The translations under genes were made by a program, and so were the position numbers. From positions 682,001 through 746,000 of the forward strand of contig OZ220734.1 of NCBI GenBank assembly GCA_965116945.1: a stretch of DNA of 64,000 nt. Direction: 5' to 3'. The notes beneath the pieces were generated by a model that did not search any database, was not told the origin of the DNA, and worked only from the letters and a program-made list of their open reading frames with translations. Positions 1-9,194 of this stretch are shown here, piece by piece (the stretch's first letter is position 1; each line of letters begins with the position of its first letter). This DNA is from Plut-88900 sp965116945 (lineage in GTDB: Bacteria > Chloroflexota > Dehalococcoidia > Plut-88900).

Positions 1-172
1 TGAGGGACTCGGGGTCGGTGATGTCACCCGTGACAAAGTGGACTGCGGGGAGGCCCGAGGGTTGGCTGTTCGGCCCGGGCCGGACCAGACGCCTCACCTC
101 TTCACCGCGCTCGACGAGTCGGGCCACGATCCTCCTGCCGATGAACCCCGTGGCCCCCGTGACCAGTATCAA
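1..172 (-). CDS. NAD(P)-dependent epimerase/dehydratase family protein (partial, N-terminal part only)
   Basis: Reading the minus strand gives MILVTGATGFIGRRIVARLV, the glycine-rich Rossmann nucleotide-binding start of the extended/atypical SDR (NAD-dependent epimerase, NDUFA9-like) family. A V-H-F-V-T-G-D motif follows; in these enzymes that aspartate lies near the adenine ring. The gene runs off the left edge, so only about 57 residues are visible and the substrate cannot be named. I chose the TTG at 172 because it places the first beta strand at the N-terminus and has a purine-rich AGAAGGGCAGG just upstream. Another in-frame TTG lies at 193. Family call is firm; exact function is unknown. 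Confidence 0.75.
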   Translation of the reverse strand, partial: MILVTGATGFIGRRIVARLVERGEEVRRLVRPGPNSQPSGLPAVHFVTGDITDPESL

Positions 173-362
173 GATCCTGCCCTTCTGCGGCAAAAGCGTG
201 CCGAGGTTGACCAAGGAGCTTTTGGGATGTCAACTATCGGGGCAAGCAGACGGTCGCCAGTCATGCATCTCCACTCCGAACCGCTCGGGGCGTCTCCGAT
301 CTGCGCGCCTGTGGGCCCGTAGGGACTGCAGAGCGGGTCTGAGAACAACTCAGCGCCTCGGT

Positions 363-1091
363 CTACCCCGCGGATTCTCGGCACTCGGCAATTGCCATAG
401 CCACCGAGTCGGCGTCCTCTCCAGTAGTGACCAGGTCTGCCGGCGGCTCCATACCCAGCCACCTGTACATAGCATCGGGGTTTTCCAGGTAGATATCTAC
501 CAGGCAAGACTTCTCCTGGGCACTGTATCCACCGGCCTGGAACTCCTCCATCGCGCTTCCCAGGTGGACCACGCTCTCCGGAGTGAGGCAACCGAAGAAT
601 TCTCCCGCCGCACTGCCCTGGCCGGAAGTTATGAGCTCCGTAAAAGGCGACTCCAGGAAGAACCGGTAGAGCAATTCACCCATGGAGGCTTCTACGCAGG
701 CAGCTTCTTGCCGGGAAACGCCATCCATCACTTCTTGGCTGAGGGTTTCCGCGTTGAGGACCAGGCCTGCCAGAGCATGGGCGGGTTCGGGGGTGGGTTC
801 TGGAGTGGGTGTCGGTCTCGGGGTGGGCGTCGGCTCCGGTCTGGGCGTAGCCGTGGGCTGGGGAATCGGAGTGGGCTGGGGCATAGCCGTGGGCTGAGGT
901 AGGGCAGTAGCCGTAGGCTGGGGGGCAGGGGTGGGGCGGGGGGTTGCGGTGGCCTGAGGTTCAGACACGGCAGTTGCGGTGGGCTCGGGCTCGGCCGTCT
1001 CCTCCCCACCGCAGGCTATAACGAAGGCCATTGCCGCCACTATTGCGACGATAGCCATAAGGCCAGTGATTTTCCTGAGTCGGTTTTGCAT
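363..1091 (-). CDS. Secreted lipoprotein with proline/threonine-rich low-complexity stalk
   Basis: The protein begins with a basic n-region, a hydrophobic core (LMAIVAIVAAMAFVI) and a lipobox ending A-C-G-G, so a lipid-anchored extracytoplasmic protein is expected. Residues from about 35 to 105 are degenerate P-T-P/P-Q-P-T repeats, a flexible stalk typical of Chloroflexota surface lipoproteins. The C-terminal 130 residues form a small globular domain with four spaced cysteines (in A-A-C-V-E, F-G-C-L-T, S-C-L-V and A-E-C-R), which could form two disulfides. I recognise no named family for that domain. The start at 1091 has GGGAG eight bases upstream; the in-frame ATG at 1106 has no good site. 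Function unknown. Confidence 0.7.
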   Translation of the reverse strand: MQNRLRKITGLMAIVAIVAAMAFVIACGGEETAEPEPTATAVSEPQATATPRPTPAPQPTATALPQPTAMPQPTPIPQPTATPRPEPTPTPRPTPTPEPTPEPAHALAGLVLNAETLSQEVMDGVSRQEAACVEASMGELLYRFFLESPFTELITSGQGSAAGEFFGCLTPESVVHLGSAMEEFQAGGYSAQEKSCLVDIYLENPDAMYRWLGMEPPADLVTTGEDADSVAMAIAECRESAG

Positions 1092-1146
1092 TGAACGAAC
1101 TCCCATGGAGGACGGAAGAAATATTGCTGAGAATTTCTAAACTGAG

Positions 1147-1175
1147 TTGAAATTAGCACATTTATCTAGCATAGT
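1147..1175 (+). promoter_or_regulatory. Predicted sigma-70 type promoter for dnaE
   Basis: TTGAAA at 1147-1152 and CATAGT at 1170-1175 are separated by 17 bases, in the AT-rich gap between the divergent lipoprotein and dnaE genes. A second -10-like TATAAT lies at 1281-1286, inside the dnaE reading frame just before an alternative TTG start at 1314. Prediction from sequence only. Confidence 0.4.
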
Positions 1176-1253
1176 CCAATGATTTGGCAAGGAAACGCCA
1201 AAGAAAAGCAGGGACTTTCATTCCATCAATAATCGCCGAAAGAGGGAGCTGAA

Positions 1254-4200
1254 ATGGGGTCGATGCGGGGAATGGCGGTGTATAATCGAGGGTGCCGGGC
1301 GGGGCAATTATCCTTGTATACACATCTCCATCTCCATAGCGAGTTCAGCCTCCTAGACGGCCTGTGCCGCATCCCCCAGCTGATGGAGCAGGCCCGAGAG
1401 CTGGGCATGGAGAATATGGCCCTCACCGACCACGGAAACCTCTACGGGGCCATTGATTTTTACTCGTCCGCGAAGAAAGCCGGCGTGAAGCCCATCATCG
1501 GCTGCGAGGTGTACGTAGCTCACGGGAGTCGTCGGGCCAAGGTGCCCCAGGAGAAGTCGCCCTACCACCTGACGCTCCTTTCAAAGAACGAGGCCGGTTA
1601 CCGCAACCTGATCCAGCTTGTTACCAAGGCGAACCTGGAGGGGTTCTACTACAAACCCCGTATGGACCGCAGCCTCTTCGAACAGCACCAGGAGGGGCTG
1701 ATCGTCTTGTCCGGCTGCCCGACAGCGGAGATTCCCCGGGCGATACTGGAAGGCCGGATGGACGACGCTTACGCAGCGGCCCGCTGGTACCGCGATGTTT
1801 TCCAGGACTACTACCTGGAAATCCAGCGCCACGACCTGGATATGCTGAAACCAATCAACGAGGGTCTGGTCAAGATGAGCCGCGACCTGGAAATTCCCCT
1901 GGTCGCGACCAACGACGTGCACTACATTCACCGTGACGAGGCCTCGATCCAGGACATCCTGCTCTGCATCCAGACCAACGCCACCGTCCAGGATGCGAAG
2001 CGGCTCAAAATGTCGGATGACTCCCTCTATCTCAAGACCCCCAGGGAGATGCACGAACTCTTCTCCGACATACCCGAGGCCCTGGAAAACACCATGCGCA
2101 TCGCCGATGCGTGTGACCTTTCAATAGAATTCAACCGGCTCCGCCTTCCTCACTACCCCACTCCCAACGGGGAAGATGCCGACGCCTATCTTGCGAAATT
2201 ATGTGAAGAGGGATTCCGCCGCCTGTACCCCGACGCCGGGGAAGCGGCTCGGGTGCGCCTCGCCGACGAGCTGGACGTCATAAGGAAGACCCAGTTCGCC
2301 AACTATTTCCTGGTTGTCATGGACATTACCACCTACGCCCGGAAGAACGGAGTCCTGTTCGGGGTGCGGGGCAGCGCGGCGGGGAGTGTGGTTCTCTATT
2401 GTCTCGGGATAACCGACATTGACCCGCTGGAATACGGCCTTGTATTCGAGCGTTTCCTGAATATCGAGCGTAACGAGATGCCCGATATCGACCTGGACTT
2501 CCAGGACGACCGCCGTGACGAGCTCATTTCCTATGTCACGCGAAAGTATGGGGCCGAGCACGTGGCCCAGATCATTTCATTCGGGACGCTTGGGGCGCGG
2601 GCGTCGCTCAGGGACGTGGGTCGGGCGCTGGGGCTTCCGTACTCCATGGTGGACAACGTGGCCAAGCAGGTGCCCTTCGGAGCGAAATCCATAGGCGACG
2701 CGATGAAGGCCAGCCCCGAGCTGAGCAACACCTACGAGCAGGACCACGCAGTACGCAAGCTGGTGGATTCCGCCCAGAAGCTGGAGGGTGTGGCGCGGCA
2801 CGCCAGCACGCACGCTGCGGGAATAGTCATCTCCCAGGAGCCATTGACAAACTACGTCCCGCTGCAGCGATCCACCCGGGGCGAAGACGAAGATATTGCC
2901 GTTACCCAATTCTCGATGGACCCCATCGCAAAGCTGGGTTTGTTGAAGATGGACTTCCTGGGTCTCATCAACCTGACGATTCTCGGGAAGGCGCTGGAAA
3001 TCATCGCCAATGGTGGTGGGGGCAGGATGTCCCTCAACGACATCCCACTCGACGACCAGAAGACATTCGACCTCTTGTCCAGCGGCGAGACGACGGGCAT
3101 ATTCCAGTTGGAAAGCTCGGGGATGCGGCGGTACATCAAGCAGCTCAAGCCGACTACGGTCAACGACGTGGCGGCGATGATCGCGCTGTACCGGCCCGGC
3201 CCAATGGAGCACATCACGCGCTTCATAGATGCCAAACACGGGCGGGCCCAGGTCACCTATCCCCACCCCGCCTTAAGCGACATACTGAAGGAGACCTACG
3301 GCGTTATCGTCTACCAGGACCAGGTCCTTTTAATTCTCAGGATGTTTGCCGGTTACAGCCTGGGGCAGGCGGACATCGTGCGAAAAGCGATGGGCAAGAA
3401 GATCGCCGCCCTGATGGCCGAGGAGCGGGAACGATTCATGGAAGGAGCGAAGGCCAAGGGCTTCGATGATCAACTTTCCAGCTACGTCTTCGAGTTGATA
3501 TTGCCTTTTGCCGGATACGCCTTCAATAAGGCCCATAGCGTCAGCTACGCCATGGTTTCCTACTGGACCGCGTACATGAAGGCCAACTACCCGGTACAGT
3601 TCATGACAGCGCTCCTCTCCTGTCATTCAGGCAATGCGGAGCATACCGCCGCCGCGGTTGAAGAGTGCCGCAAGCTCGCTATCGAAGTCCGACGCCCCGA
3701 CGTCAATATGTCGGACATCGGGTTCACAGCAGAGGGGAATAACGGGTCCAGTGCCATCCGGTTTGGACTTGCCGCCGTCAAGAACGTGGGCGACGGCGCA
3801 GTTCGGCCCCTGGTCGAGGCACGGGAGATGGATGGGCCGTTCAAGTCCGTCGAGGACATGTGCCGTCGGGCGAACCTCCACAGCCTGAACAAGCGGGCGC
3901 TGGAAAGCCTTATAAAGGTCGGCGCGCTGGACTCGCTTGAGAGGCGGGGAGCCCTGCTGGGTGGCATTGACCGCATATTGTCCATGTCCCAGAGAGAATG
4001 GGACTTGAAGAACTCCGGCCAGACGACCATGTTCGACCTCTGGGGAGAGTCCGTTGACACGCCTCTCCCCGAGCTTGAACTGGAGGAGATGAGGATTCAG
4101 CCGGGTGAGGTAGATGCCTGGGAGAAGGAGCTTCTCGGGGCGAGCCTTTCGGAGAGTCCCATATCCCGCGTGCATCGCAATCTCGGCGACTTCACGCCGA

Positions 4201-5051
4201 ATATGTGCGGGGATATCGAGCCGGAGCTCGACGGTCGGAAGGTCACGCTGGTGGGTCAGGTCTCCTCATTCCGGATCGGCTCGACCCGGAAGGGCGATCC
4301 ATTTGTTTCAGCGGTGCTGGAAGACGTAACCGGCACGACCGAGATTGTCGCATGGAAAGAGGTGTATGGAAGGACCCAGTCGCTCTGGACAGAGGGCGCA
4401 ATCCTGAAGGTGGAGGGTCGCGTGCGGCTTCGGAACAATGACCGCGTATCCGTACACTGCAACAACGTGGAAATATTCGAGGTTCCTGCCGAGGAAGAGG
4501 CATCGAGAGAGGATGCAGCTCAGCCGGGTCCGGTCGAAAGTTCAGACGGGAGGAACGGAGTGGATGCATCTGCACCGCCTATATCTGAGAAACCCTCCAA
4601 TGCAGTGGCAGCGGCCAATGGGACTGCTCACCATGAGACCCCTGTAGACGCCGTCCCCAGCCCAACTATAGAGTCGGGTGAGATGGTGGGCGAGGCAGAT
4701 AATGGTCAAGGCGCCACTGAACGTAATGGAACGGACGTCCCCTCATCAGCGCCCTCATCCGTCATTCCGGCCCCTGAGCCAAACGTCATGTCGACGCCCA
4801 CCAACCCTACTGAAGTTTGGCTTAAATTCCGCTCCACCACCGATAATGTGCAGGACGCCGAGATCCTCAAGGACGCCATAACGCTGGCCCGGGGATTCCC
4901 GGGCCCGAGCGCTCTCTACCTCGAAATCGAAGAAGGATCCCGAGTAACGCGGCTTGAATTGCCGGGTGTCGGGGTCCAGTACTCAGATAAACTGGTCAGG
5001 CTGCTATCTCCGAAGCTCGGGGAGGGGGCCGTCAGGGTTGTCAGGGCCTAG
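1254..5051 (+). CDS. dnaE: DNA polymerase III alpha subunit
   Basis: Replicative polymerase of the C family. The PHP domain starts at residue 22 with Y-T-H-L-H-L-H-S and continues through L-T-D-H-G-N. The palm carries the two metal-binding aspartates in P-D-I-D-L-D-F (about 409-413) and the third in K-M-D-F-L-G-L (about 567). A helix-hairpin-helix region and an OB-fold (about 998-1075, starting V-T-L-V-G-Q-V-S) follow. A variable, low-complexity linker of about 90 residues then leads to a small C-terminal domain. The total of 1265 residues is somewhat long because of that linker. ATG 1254 has a strong AGAGGGAG site 5-6 bases upstream, but homologous sequence only begins at residue 22; TTG 1314 is an alternative start. 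Gene identity is secure. Confidence 0.95.
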   Translation: MGSMRGMAVYNRGCRAGQLSLYTHLHLHSEFSLLDGLCRIPQLMEQARELGMENMALTDHGNLYGAIDFYSSAKKAGVKPIIGCEVYVAHGSRRAKVPQEKSPYHLTLLSKNEAGYRNLIQLVTKANLEGFYYKPRMDRSLFEQHQEGLIVLSGCPTAEIPRAILEGRMDDAYAAARWYRDVFQDYYLEIQRHDLDMLKPINEGLVKMSRDLEIPLVATNDVHYIHRDEASIQDILLCIQTNATVQDAKRLKMSDDSLYLKTPREMHELFSDIPEALENTMRIADACDLSIEFNRLRLPHYPTPNGEDADAYLAKLCEEGFRRLYPDAGEAARVRLADELDVIRKTQFANYFLVVMDITTYARKNGVLFGVRGSAAGSVVLYCLGITDIDPLEYGLVFERFLNIERNEMPDIDLDFQDDRRDELISYVTRKYGAEHVAQIISFGTLGARASLRDVGRALGLPYSMVDNVAKQVPFGAKSIGDAMKASPELSNTYEQDHAVRKLVDSAQKLEGVARHASTHAAGIVISQEPLTNYVPLQRSTRGEDEDIAVTQFSMDPIAKLGLLKMDFLGLINLTILGKALEIIANGGGGRMSLNDIPLDDQKTFDLLSSGETTGIFQLESSGMRRYIKQLKPTTVNDVAAMIALYRPGPMEHITRFIDAKHGRAQVTYPHPALSDILKETYGVIVYQDQVLLILRMFAGYSLGQADIVRKAMGKKIAALMAEERERFMEGAKAKGFDDQLSSYVFELILPFAGYAFNKAHSVSYAMVSYWTAYMKANYPVQFMTALLSCHSGNAEHTAAAVEECRKLAIEVRRPDVNMSDIGFTAEGNNGSSAIRFGLAAVKNVGDGAVRPLVEAREMDGPFKSVEDMCRRANLHSLNKRALESLIKVGALDSLERRGALLGGIDRILSMSQREWDLKNSGQTTMFDLWGESVDTPLPELELEEMRIQPGEVDAWEKELLGASLSESPISRVHRNLGDFTPNMCGDIEPELDGRKVTLVGQVSSFRIGSTRKGDPFVSAVLEDVTGTTEIVAWKEVYGRTQSLWTEGAILKVEGRVRLRNNDRVSVHCNNVEIFEVPAEEEASREDAAQPGPVESSDGRNGVDASAPPISEKPSNAVAAANGTAHHETPVDAVPSPTIESGEMVGEADNGQGATERNGTDVPSSAPSSVIPAPEPNVMSTPTNPTEVWLKFRSTTDNVQDAEILKDAITLARGFPGPSALYLEIEEGSRVTRLELPGVGVQYSDKLVRLLSPKLGEGAVRVVRA

Positions 5052-5062
5052 GGAACCGGGCC

Positions 5063-5308
5063 ATGAAATGGGTCCTTGCAGCTACCGCGCCCGACCAGCT
5101 AATGGCGGAGATGTGGGGCGGTCTTCTCGCAAACAACGGAATTCCCTTCAGGCTGAGCCCGGGTGATACGAGCGCGTTTCTCGGGCTTTCACTGCGTCCC
5201 TGTGGAATCCAGGTGCAGGAAGACAGGCTGGAGGAAGCGCGCCTGGTGCTGGAAGGTGAAGAGATAGAGCCTGCTGAAGGCTGGGAGCTTGGCCAGGAGG
5301 AAGGGTAG
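5063..5308 (+). CDS. DUF2007-like small protein
   Basis: An 81-residue soluble protein with the pattern of the DUF2007 (putative signal-transducing) family: an opening beta strand, a helix with A-E-M-W-G-G-L-L-A-N-N-G-I-P-F, then a strand and V-Q-E-D-R-L-E-E-A-R-L-V-L. It starts 11 bases after the dnaE stop on the same strand, so it is probably co-transcribed with dnaE. Its stop lies 8 bases from the stop of the convergent transporter gene. The fold resembles a regulatory ferredoxin-like domain. Biochemical role is not established for the family, and the assignment is by pattern only. Confidence 0.65.
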   Translation: MKWVLAATAPDQLMAEMWGGLLANNGIPFRLSPGDTSAFLGLSLRPCGIQVQEDRLEEARLVLEGEEIEPAEGWELGQEEG

Positions 5309-5316
5309 CAGCGGGA

Positions 5317-6192
5317 CTAGGGAGACAGGGCAATCAGGGTCAAGCCCCCGACTATTAACCCCGATCCGAGCACCCGGCCCCGGCCAAATCTCTCCTTCAG
5401 TACGAACACTCCAAGCAGCACGCCCACCACTATCCCAAACTCTCGGGCGGGGGCCATGTAGCTGACCTGAGCCAGGGAGAAGGCCGTTAGCGCCAGACCG
5501 TAAGCTACGAAGATCAGCACGCTCGCCGTTAGCATTGTCCGAGTGTTCGTTATCCATTCCTTCTTCACGGCAGCCAACCCGTACCTGTGGATAATGTACG
5601 GCGCCAGAAGCATCGCAGCGCCAATGGTCTGCAGGTACATGTAGAGGAAAGGTTGTACGTGCTCGACGCCGCGCTTGTCGGTGAGGGAGTAGCCGGCGAT
5701 GGCCATGCCGGCCAGAACGGCGAATAGGAATCCCCGGTCCCGGAGGAGGGTGGAGGGTCGGGTGAGGATCTTCCGGAACCGACCCCACCAGGACACGACA
5801 TAGATCCCAAGGATTATGAGGGCGATCCCCAGAGCGGCAGGTAATGTCACCTGTTCTCCCAGCAACGGTACGGCCAGCAGGGGGATGAGGATGGGGCTGA
5901 TGCCCCGGGCCACGGGATAAACAAGGGAGAGGTCGCCCTGTGAGTAGGCCCTACTCAGGAAGACGAAGTAGAGCGATTGAAACACTGTCGAAACGAGGAC
6001 GTACAGGTAGCCGGGGGGATCTACCGGGTATAGGAGAAATAGGACAAGGGCCAGGGGCACGAATATGATGCTGCCACTTACGACTAATCCCCACGCGAAG
6101 GCCTCCTGGTTTCCTGAGCGTTTCATCAACAGGTTCCACGTTGCATGAAGCACGGCGGATAGCAGAATTAGGGAGAGGGCCGTGGTGTTCAT
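5317..6192 (-). CDS. EamA-family (drug/metabolite transporter superfamily) membrane protein
   Basis: 291 residues with about ten hydrophobic segments arranged as two EamA repeats. The repeat ends are recognisable as P-I-L-I-P-L-L-A-V-P-L-L-G-E-Q and V-G-V-L-L-G-V-F-V-L-K-E-R. The N-terminus (L-L-S-A-V-L-H-A-T-W-N-L-L-M-K) is the classic first EamA helix. Such proteins export or import small metabolites across the inner membrane, but the substrate cannot be read from sequence. The gene is convergent with the dnaE transcription unit. It differs from the two insert-bearing EamA genes at 56.4-58.9 kb in lacking any large central loop. Confidence 0.85.
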   Translation of the reverse strand: MNTTALSLILLSAVLHATWNLLMKRSGNQEAFAWGLVVSGSIIFVPLALVLFLLYPVDPPGYLYVLVSTVFQSLYFVFLSRAYSQGDLSLVYPVARGISPILIPLLAVPLLGEQVTLPAALGIALIILGIYVVSWWGRFRKILTRPSTLLRDRGFLFAVLAGMAIAGYSLTDKRGVEHVQPFLYMYLQTIGAAMLLAPYIIHRYGLAAVKKEWITNTRTMLTASVLIFVAYGLALTAFSLAQVSYMAPAREFGIVVGVLLGVFVLKERFGRGRVLGSGLIVGGLTLIALSP

Positions 6193-6369
6193 ATGTAGCG
6201 TTAAGATGGACGAGTGTTATAGCGACTTGATATCTGCGTACGTGACCTGAAACCTAGCACAACTAAAGACATACGTCCGAACTGGGTAGCGGCAAAATGC
6301 AGAGACTTCTCTTCCAAGAAAGGCCCGTTAGCGGGTTAGGGGGCTAATGGAGAGGGGAAGGGTTGAATG

Positions 6370-8370
6370 CTAAATCCGGCGTCCTACGGCGTGACCTTCG
6401 TACATGGCCTGTTCGACCGTTCGGGGGGCGAGGCAGTCTCCAATGGCGTGAAGCTCACCCACCCGGCCCTTAAGGTCCCGGTACAAGCCGTCTACTGCCC
6501 GACGGGTGTCGGCGAAGACCACCAGGTCAACACCTTCCCGGGTCTCCTCCCGACCAGTTATCGTATTTCTCAGTGTCACAGATCCCTCCCCCAACCCCAC
6601 CAGCTCCGTGAAATTGGATTCCACAAGTCCCTTGTTCAATAGCCGTTCGTAGATTTTTCGCCATACAAGCGGTTGGAGGTTCGACCCTGCATGGGGGGCG
6701 GTTGTCGCCATCTCCACACGGTTACCGTTGTCCAGCAGGATTTCAGAGACGTCGCTGCCGGGATGGAGGCCCCGGGTGTCGACGACCAGGACGTTCCGGT
6801 TCTGAGGCACATCACCATTCAGGACCTCATGGGCCGTGGTTAGTTTCGGCCCCGATGCAGTACTATCTATCGCTACAAAGGCCTCCGCCCCTGTCGCAAT
6901 CACCACTACGTCCGCCCTGTAGCGCACCACCGATTCTACAGTCGCCTCAGTATCCAATTTGATCTCGACACCAGCCCTACGGGCTTCAGCCTCTGCAAAG
7001 GTGGATATTTCGGCAAACTGTTCTCTCATCGGGCCACGGGCGGCGGTTAAAGACTGCCCCCCGAGAGTCGAAGCCTTCTCTAGCAGAGTCACCCTGTGCC
7101 CTCGCTGCGCGGCGACCCTGGCCGCTTCCAGGCCCGCGGGGCCTCCACCCACCACCAGCACGGACTTCGCCCTGGATGCAGGATTGACTCGTCCCCACTC
7201 CCCCTCCCGTCCGGTGACCGGGTTGTGGATGCACGTGATGTGCTGCCCTTTCATCCGGCGCCCGATGCAGCTCTGCATGCACCCGATGCACGGCCTGATT
7301 TCCTCCACCACTCCCAATCTGGCCTTCTCCGGCAGATGAGGGTCCGAGATGAGCTCTCTTACCATTCCTATTAGGTCGGCCTTGTCGTCAGCCAGCAGTC
7401 TTTCGGCGAGGTCGGGGGTGGTGATCCGGCCCATGCCGAGGACGGGCACGTCGACAGCGCTCTTTATGCCTTCCCAGACGTGGGCAAAGGGAGCGGGCTG
7501 GTAGTACATGGACGGCATGTGGTTGGCCATGCTGCCCAAGTCTGAGTAGGTGCTATTGCTTACGTTCAGGTAGTCGACAAGGCCCTCTCCCGACATTCGC
7601 TTTGCTATCACCTTCATCTGCTCAAGGTCCAGTCCCTGGGCGACGAATTCGTCGCCGCTTATCCGCATCCCTACGACGAATTCCCGCCCCACCCGGGCCC
7701 GCACCGCTTTCGTCACCTCGATCGCGAACCGGAGCCTATTTTCGAGACCACCTCCGTAGTCATCCATTCGACGGTTTGTCAGTGGAGAAAGGAACTGGTG
7801 GATGAGATTTCCGTGGGCGCCGTGAAGCTCTACACCATCAAAGCCGCCTTCCTCTGCCAGCGCCGCGCAGTCCGCAAACCAACGGACCAACTCCGCAATC
7901 TCGCCGGTGTCCATTTCGTGGGGGGTCTCGTTGTTGCCGTAGATCGACTCACGGGAGGCAAGACCGGAGGGCGCCCACCTCGGAAAGCCCTCTACGGTTC
8001 CTCCCTGGCGGCCCTGGTGGCTCAGTTGCACAATTACTTTGGTCCCGTGTTCGTGCACCGCCGTTGCAATTTTGCGATATGACGGGACGATAGCCCGGTC
8101 GTAGCCGCAGAGGGTGTCCTGCATGCCGATGTTGCTGGTCGGATGGACGGAGGCGCTCTCGGTGATGATCATTGCGACGCCGCCTCGGGCCCGCTCTGCG
8201 TAGTAGTGGAGGTGTTGATCGGTGAATAAATGGTTCTTGGTGAACCCCGTTCCGTGGGCGGGATTGACGAACCTGTTGCGGAGGGTGAGGCTACCGACCT
8301 TAAGGGGGCTGAACAGGTGGGGGAATTGCGGGTGACGGGCCTCAACATTGGGACATTGTATGGATTTCAA
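6370..8370 (-). CDS. FMN/FAD/4Fe-4S NADH:flavin oxidoreductase (2,4-dienoyl-CoA reductase-like)
   Basis: A 666-residue two-part enzyme. The N-terminal half is an old-yellow-enzyme TIM barrel with H-G-T-G-F, Q-L-S-H-Q-G-R and G-V-E-L-H-G-A-H-G-N-L-I-H-Q-F-L-S-P. A cluster C-I-G-C-M-Q-S-C-I-G plus a downstream T-C-I-H-N-P supplies four cysteines for one 4Fe-4S centre. The C-terminal half binds FAD/NAD(P) through V-V-G-G-G-P-A-G-L-E-A-A. This layout matches 2,4-dienoyl-CoA reductase (FadH), BaiCD-like enoate reductases and dimethylamine dehydrogenase relatives. An enoate or enoyl-CoA substrate is plausible, but the exact one cannot be assigned. The start is TTG at 8370 with only a weak ribosome site. 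Single gene, flanked by intergenic repeats downstream of ogt. Confidence 0.88.
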   Translation of the reverse strand: MKSIQCPNVEARHPQFPHLFSPLKVGSLTLRNRFVNPAHGTGFTKNHLFTDQHLHYYAERARGGVAMIITESASVHPTSNIGMQDTLCGYDRAIVPSYRKIATAVHEHGTKVIVQLSHQGRQGGTVEGFPRWAPSGLASRESIYGNNETPHEMDTGEIAELVRWFADCAALAEEGGFDGVELHGAHGNLIHQFLSPLTNRRMDDYGGGLENRLRFAIEVTKAVRARVGREFVVGMRISGDEFVAQGLDLEQMKVIAKRMSGEGLVDYLNVSNSTYSDLGSMANHMPSMYYQPAPFAHVWEGIKSAVDVPVLGMGRITTPDLAERLLADDKADLIGMVRELISDPHLPEKARLGVVEEIRPCIGCMQSCIGRRMKGQHITCIHNPVTGREGEWGRVNPASRAKSVLVVGGGPAGLEAARVAAQRGHRVTLLEKASTLGGQSLTAARGPMREQFAEISTFAEAEARRAGVEIKLDTEATVESVVRYRADVVVIATGAEAFVAIDSTASGPKLTTAHEVLNGDVPQNRNVLVVDTRGLHPGSDVSEILLDNGNRVEMATTAPHAGSNLQPLVWRKIYERLLNKGLVESNFTELVGLGEGSVTLRNTITGREETREGVDLVVFADTRRAVDGLYRDLKGRVGELHAIGDCLAPRTVEQAMYEGHAVGRRI

Positions 8371-8484
8371 GCTACAAGAAACCCCCGCGCAATCTTTTGA
8401 CTGTTATTCCGATACAGGATTTGCATGACTATTGGTGTAACCCATGTCCCCGAACATGTGTAACCTATGTCCCCGGTCTATAAA

Positions 8485-8575
8485 CCCCTCAAGGGAGAGG
8501 GGACCAGACACCACCTTCCTACCCCCTGGGGGGTTATGCAAGGGCCTCATTGAGGGAGAGGGGAGTGGAAAACAC
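8485..8575. repeat. Intergenic repeat remnants (CCCTCTCC...GGAGAGGG family)
   Basis: Two half-copies of the window's commonest intergenic motif lie in the 255-base gap between ogt and the flavin oxidoreductase: CCTCAAGGGAGAGGGGACC near 8488 and CATTGAGGGAGAGGGGAGTG near 8547. Full palindromic copies occur near 31,713 and 58,903. The rest of the gap (8371-8625) includes a short duplicated ACCCATGTCCCC/ACCTATGTCCCC motif at 8440-8475. No gene was seen. Confidence 0.55.
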
Positions 8576-8625
8576 CTCACAACCGCCAGGAGAAGGTTGT
8601 TCAAGGGTCCAGGCTTAATCAGTCC

Positions 8626-9138
8626 TCAGGAGATTCCCCGCACTCCTTCAGCTCCTTCGAGTTTGAGAAGGCGCTTTTTCATCTGGATGTGTCCCCCATA
8701 TCCCCCGAGACCCATGTCGCTGGCTATGACACGGTGGCACGGAATCAGTACCGCCACGGGGTTGGAAGCCATTACCTGTCCAACGGCCCGGGCGCCCCTG
8801 GGCCTGCCTACTGCGGCGGCCAGGTCGCCGTAGCTGCGGGTCTCTCCACGCGGTATATCACGAGTTGCCTGGCGGACTGCCCTGGTGAATTCAGGGGAGT
8901 CGGGGAGGTCCAGGGCCTCGCTTTCCAGCGATACCTCGTGACCGTCGAAGAGCCGTTGCAGCTTCTCCTCCAGGTTGGCAAAGTAATCGTTGTCCAGTTC
9001 GGCGGTGCTTGCCTCGTGGGCGATGTCGCTCATGGCTTCGTCGGGCGAAGGGAATGGAATGGTCAACCTCCTGATCCCCGATTCCGAGCCCACCACCCCC
9101 ATCCACCCTATGGGCATTTCCAATATGGCGTATTTCAT
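8626..9138 (-). CDS. ogt: Methylated-DNA--protein-cysteine S-methyltransferase
   Basis: Suicide repair protein that takes the alkyl group from O6-methylguanine or O4-methylthymine onto its own cysteine. The active-site motif I-P-C-H-R-V-I lies near residue 133, preceded by the DNA-binding helix-turn-helix region G-E-T-R-S-Y-G-D-L-A and followed by G-G-Y-G-G. At 170 residues with an N-terminal ribonuclease-H-like domain it has the size of Ogt/AdaB rather than a fused Ada regulator. It is the last gene of the minus-strand run that begins with the TlpA gene. It is 56 bases from its upstream neighbour, so it may share that transcript. Confidence 0.93.
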   Translation of the reverse strand: MKYAILEMPIGWMGVVGSESGIRRLTIPFPSPDEAMSDIAHEASTAELDNDYFANLEEKLQRLFDGHEVSLESEALDLPDSPEFTRAVRQATRDIPRGETRSYGDLAAAVGRPRGARAVGQVMASNPVAVLIPCHRVIASDMGLGGYGGHIQMKKRLLKLEGAEGVRGIS

Positions 9139-9194
9139 TCTCTCTTTCCATTCTGCTAAACGATAGCGTAGATAATCATGGACACCCCTATCTC

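Noticed and set aside
780..990. Minisatellite or CRISPR-like array
   Set aside because: The repeats are codon-level Pro/Thr coding repeats within the lipoprotein frame, with no unique spacers.
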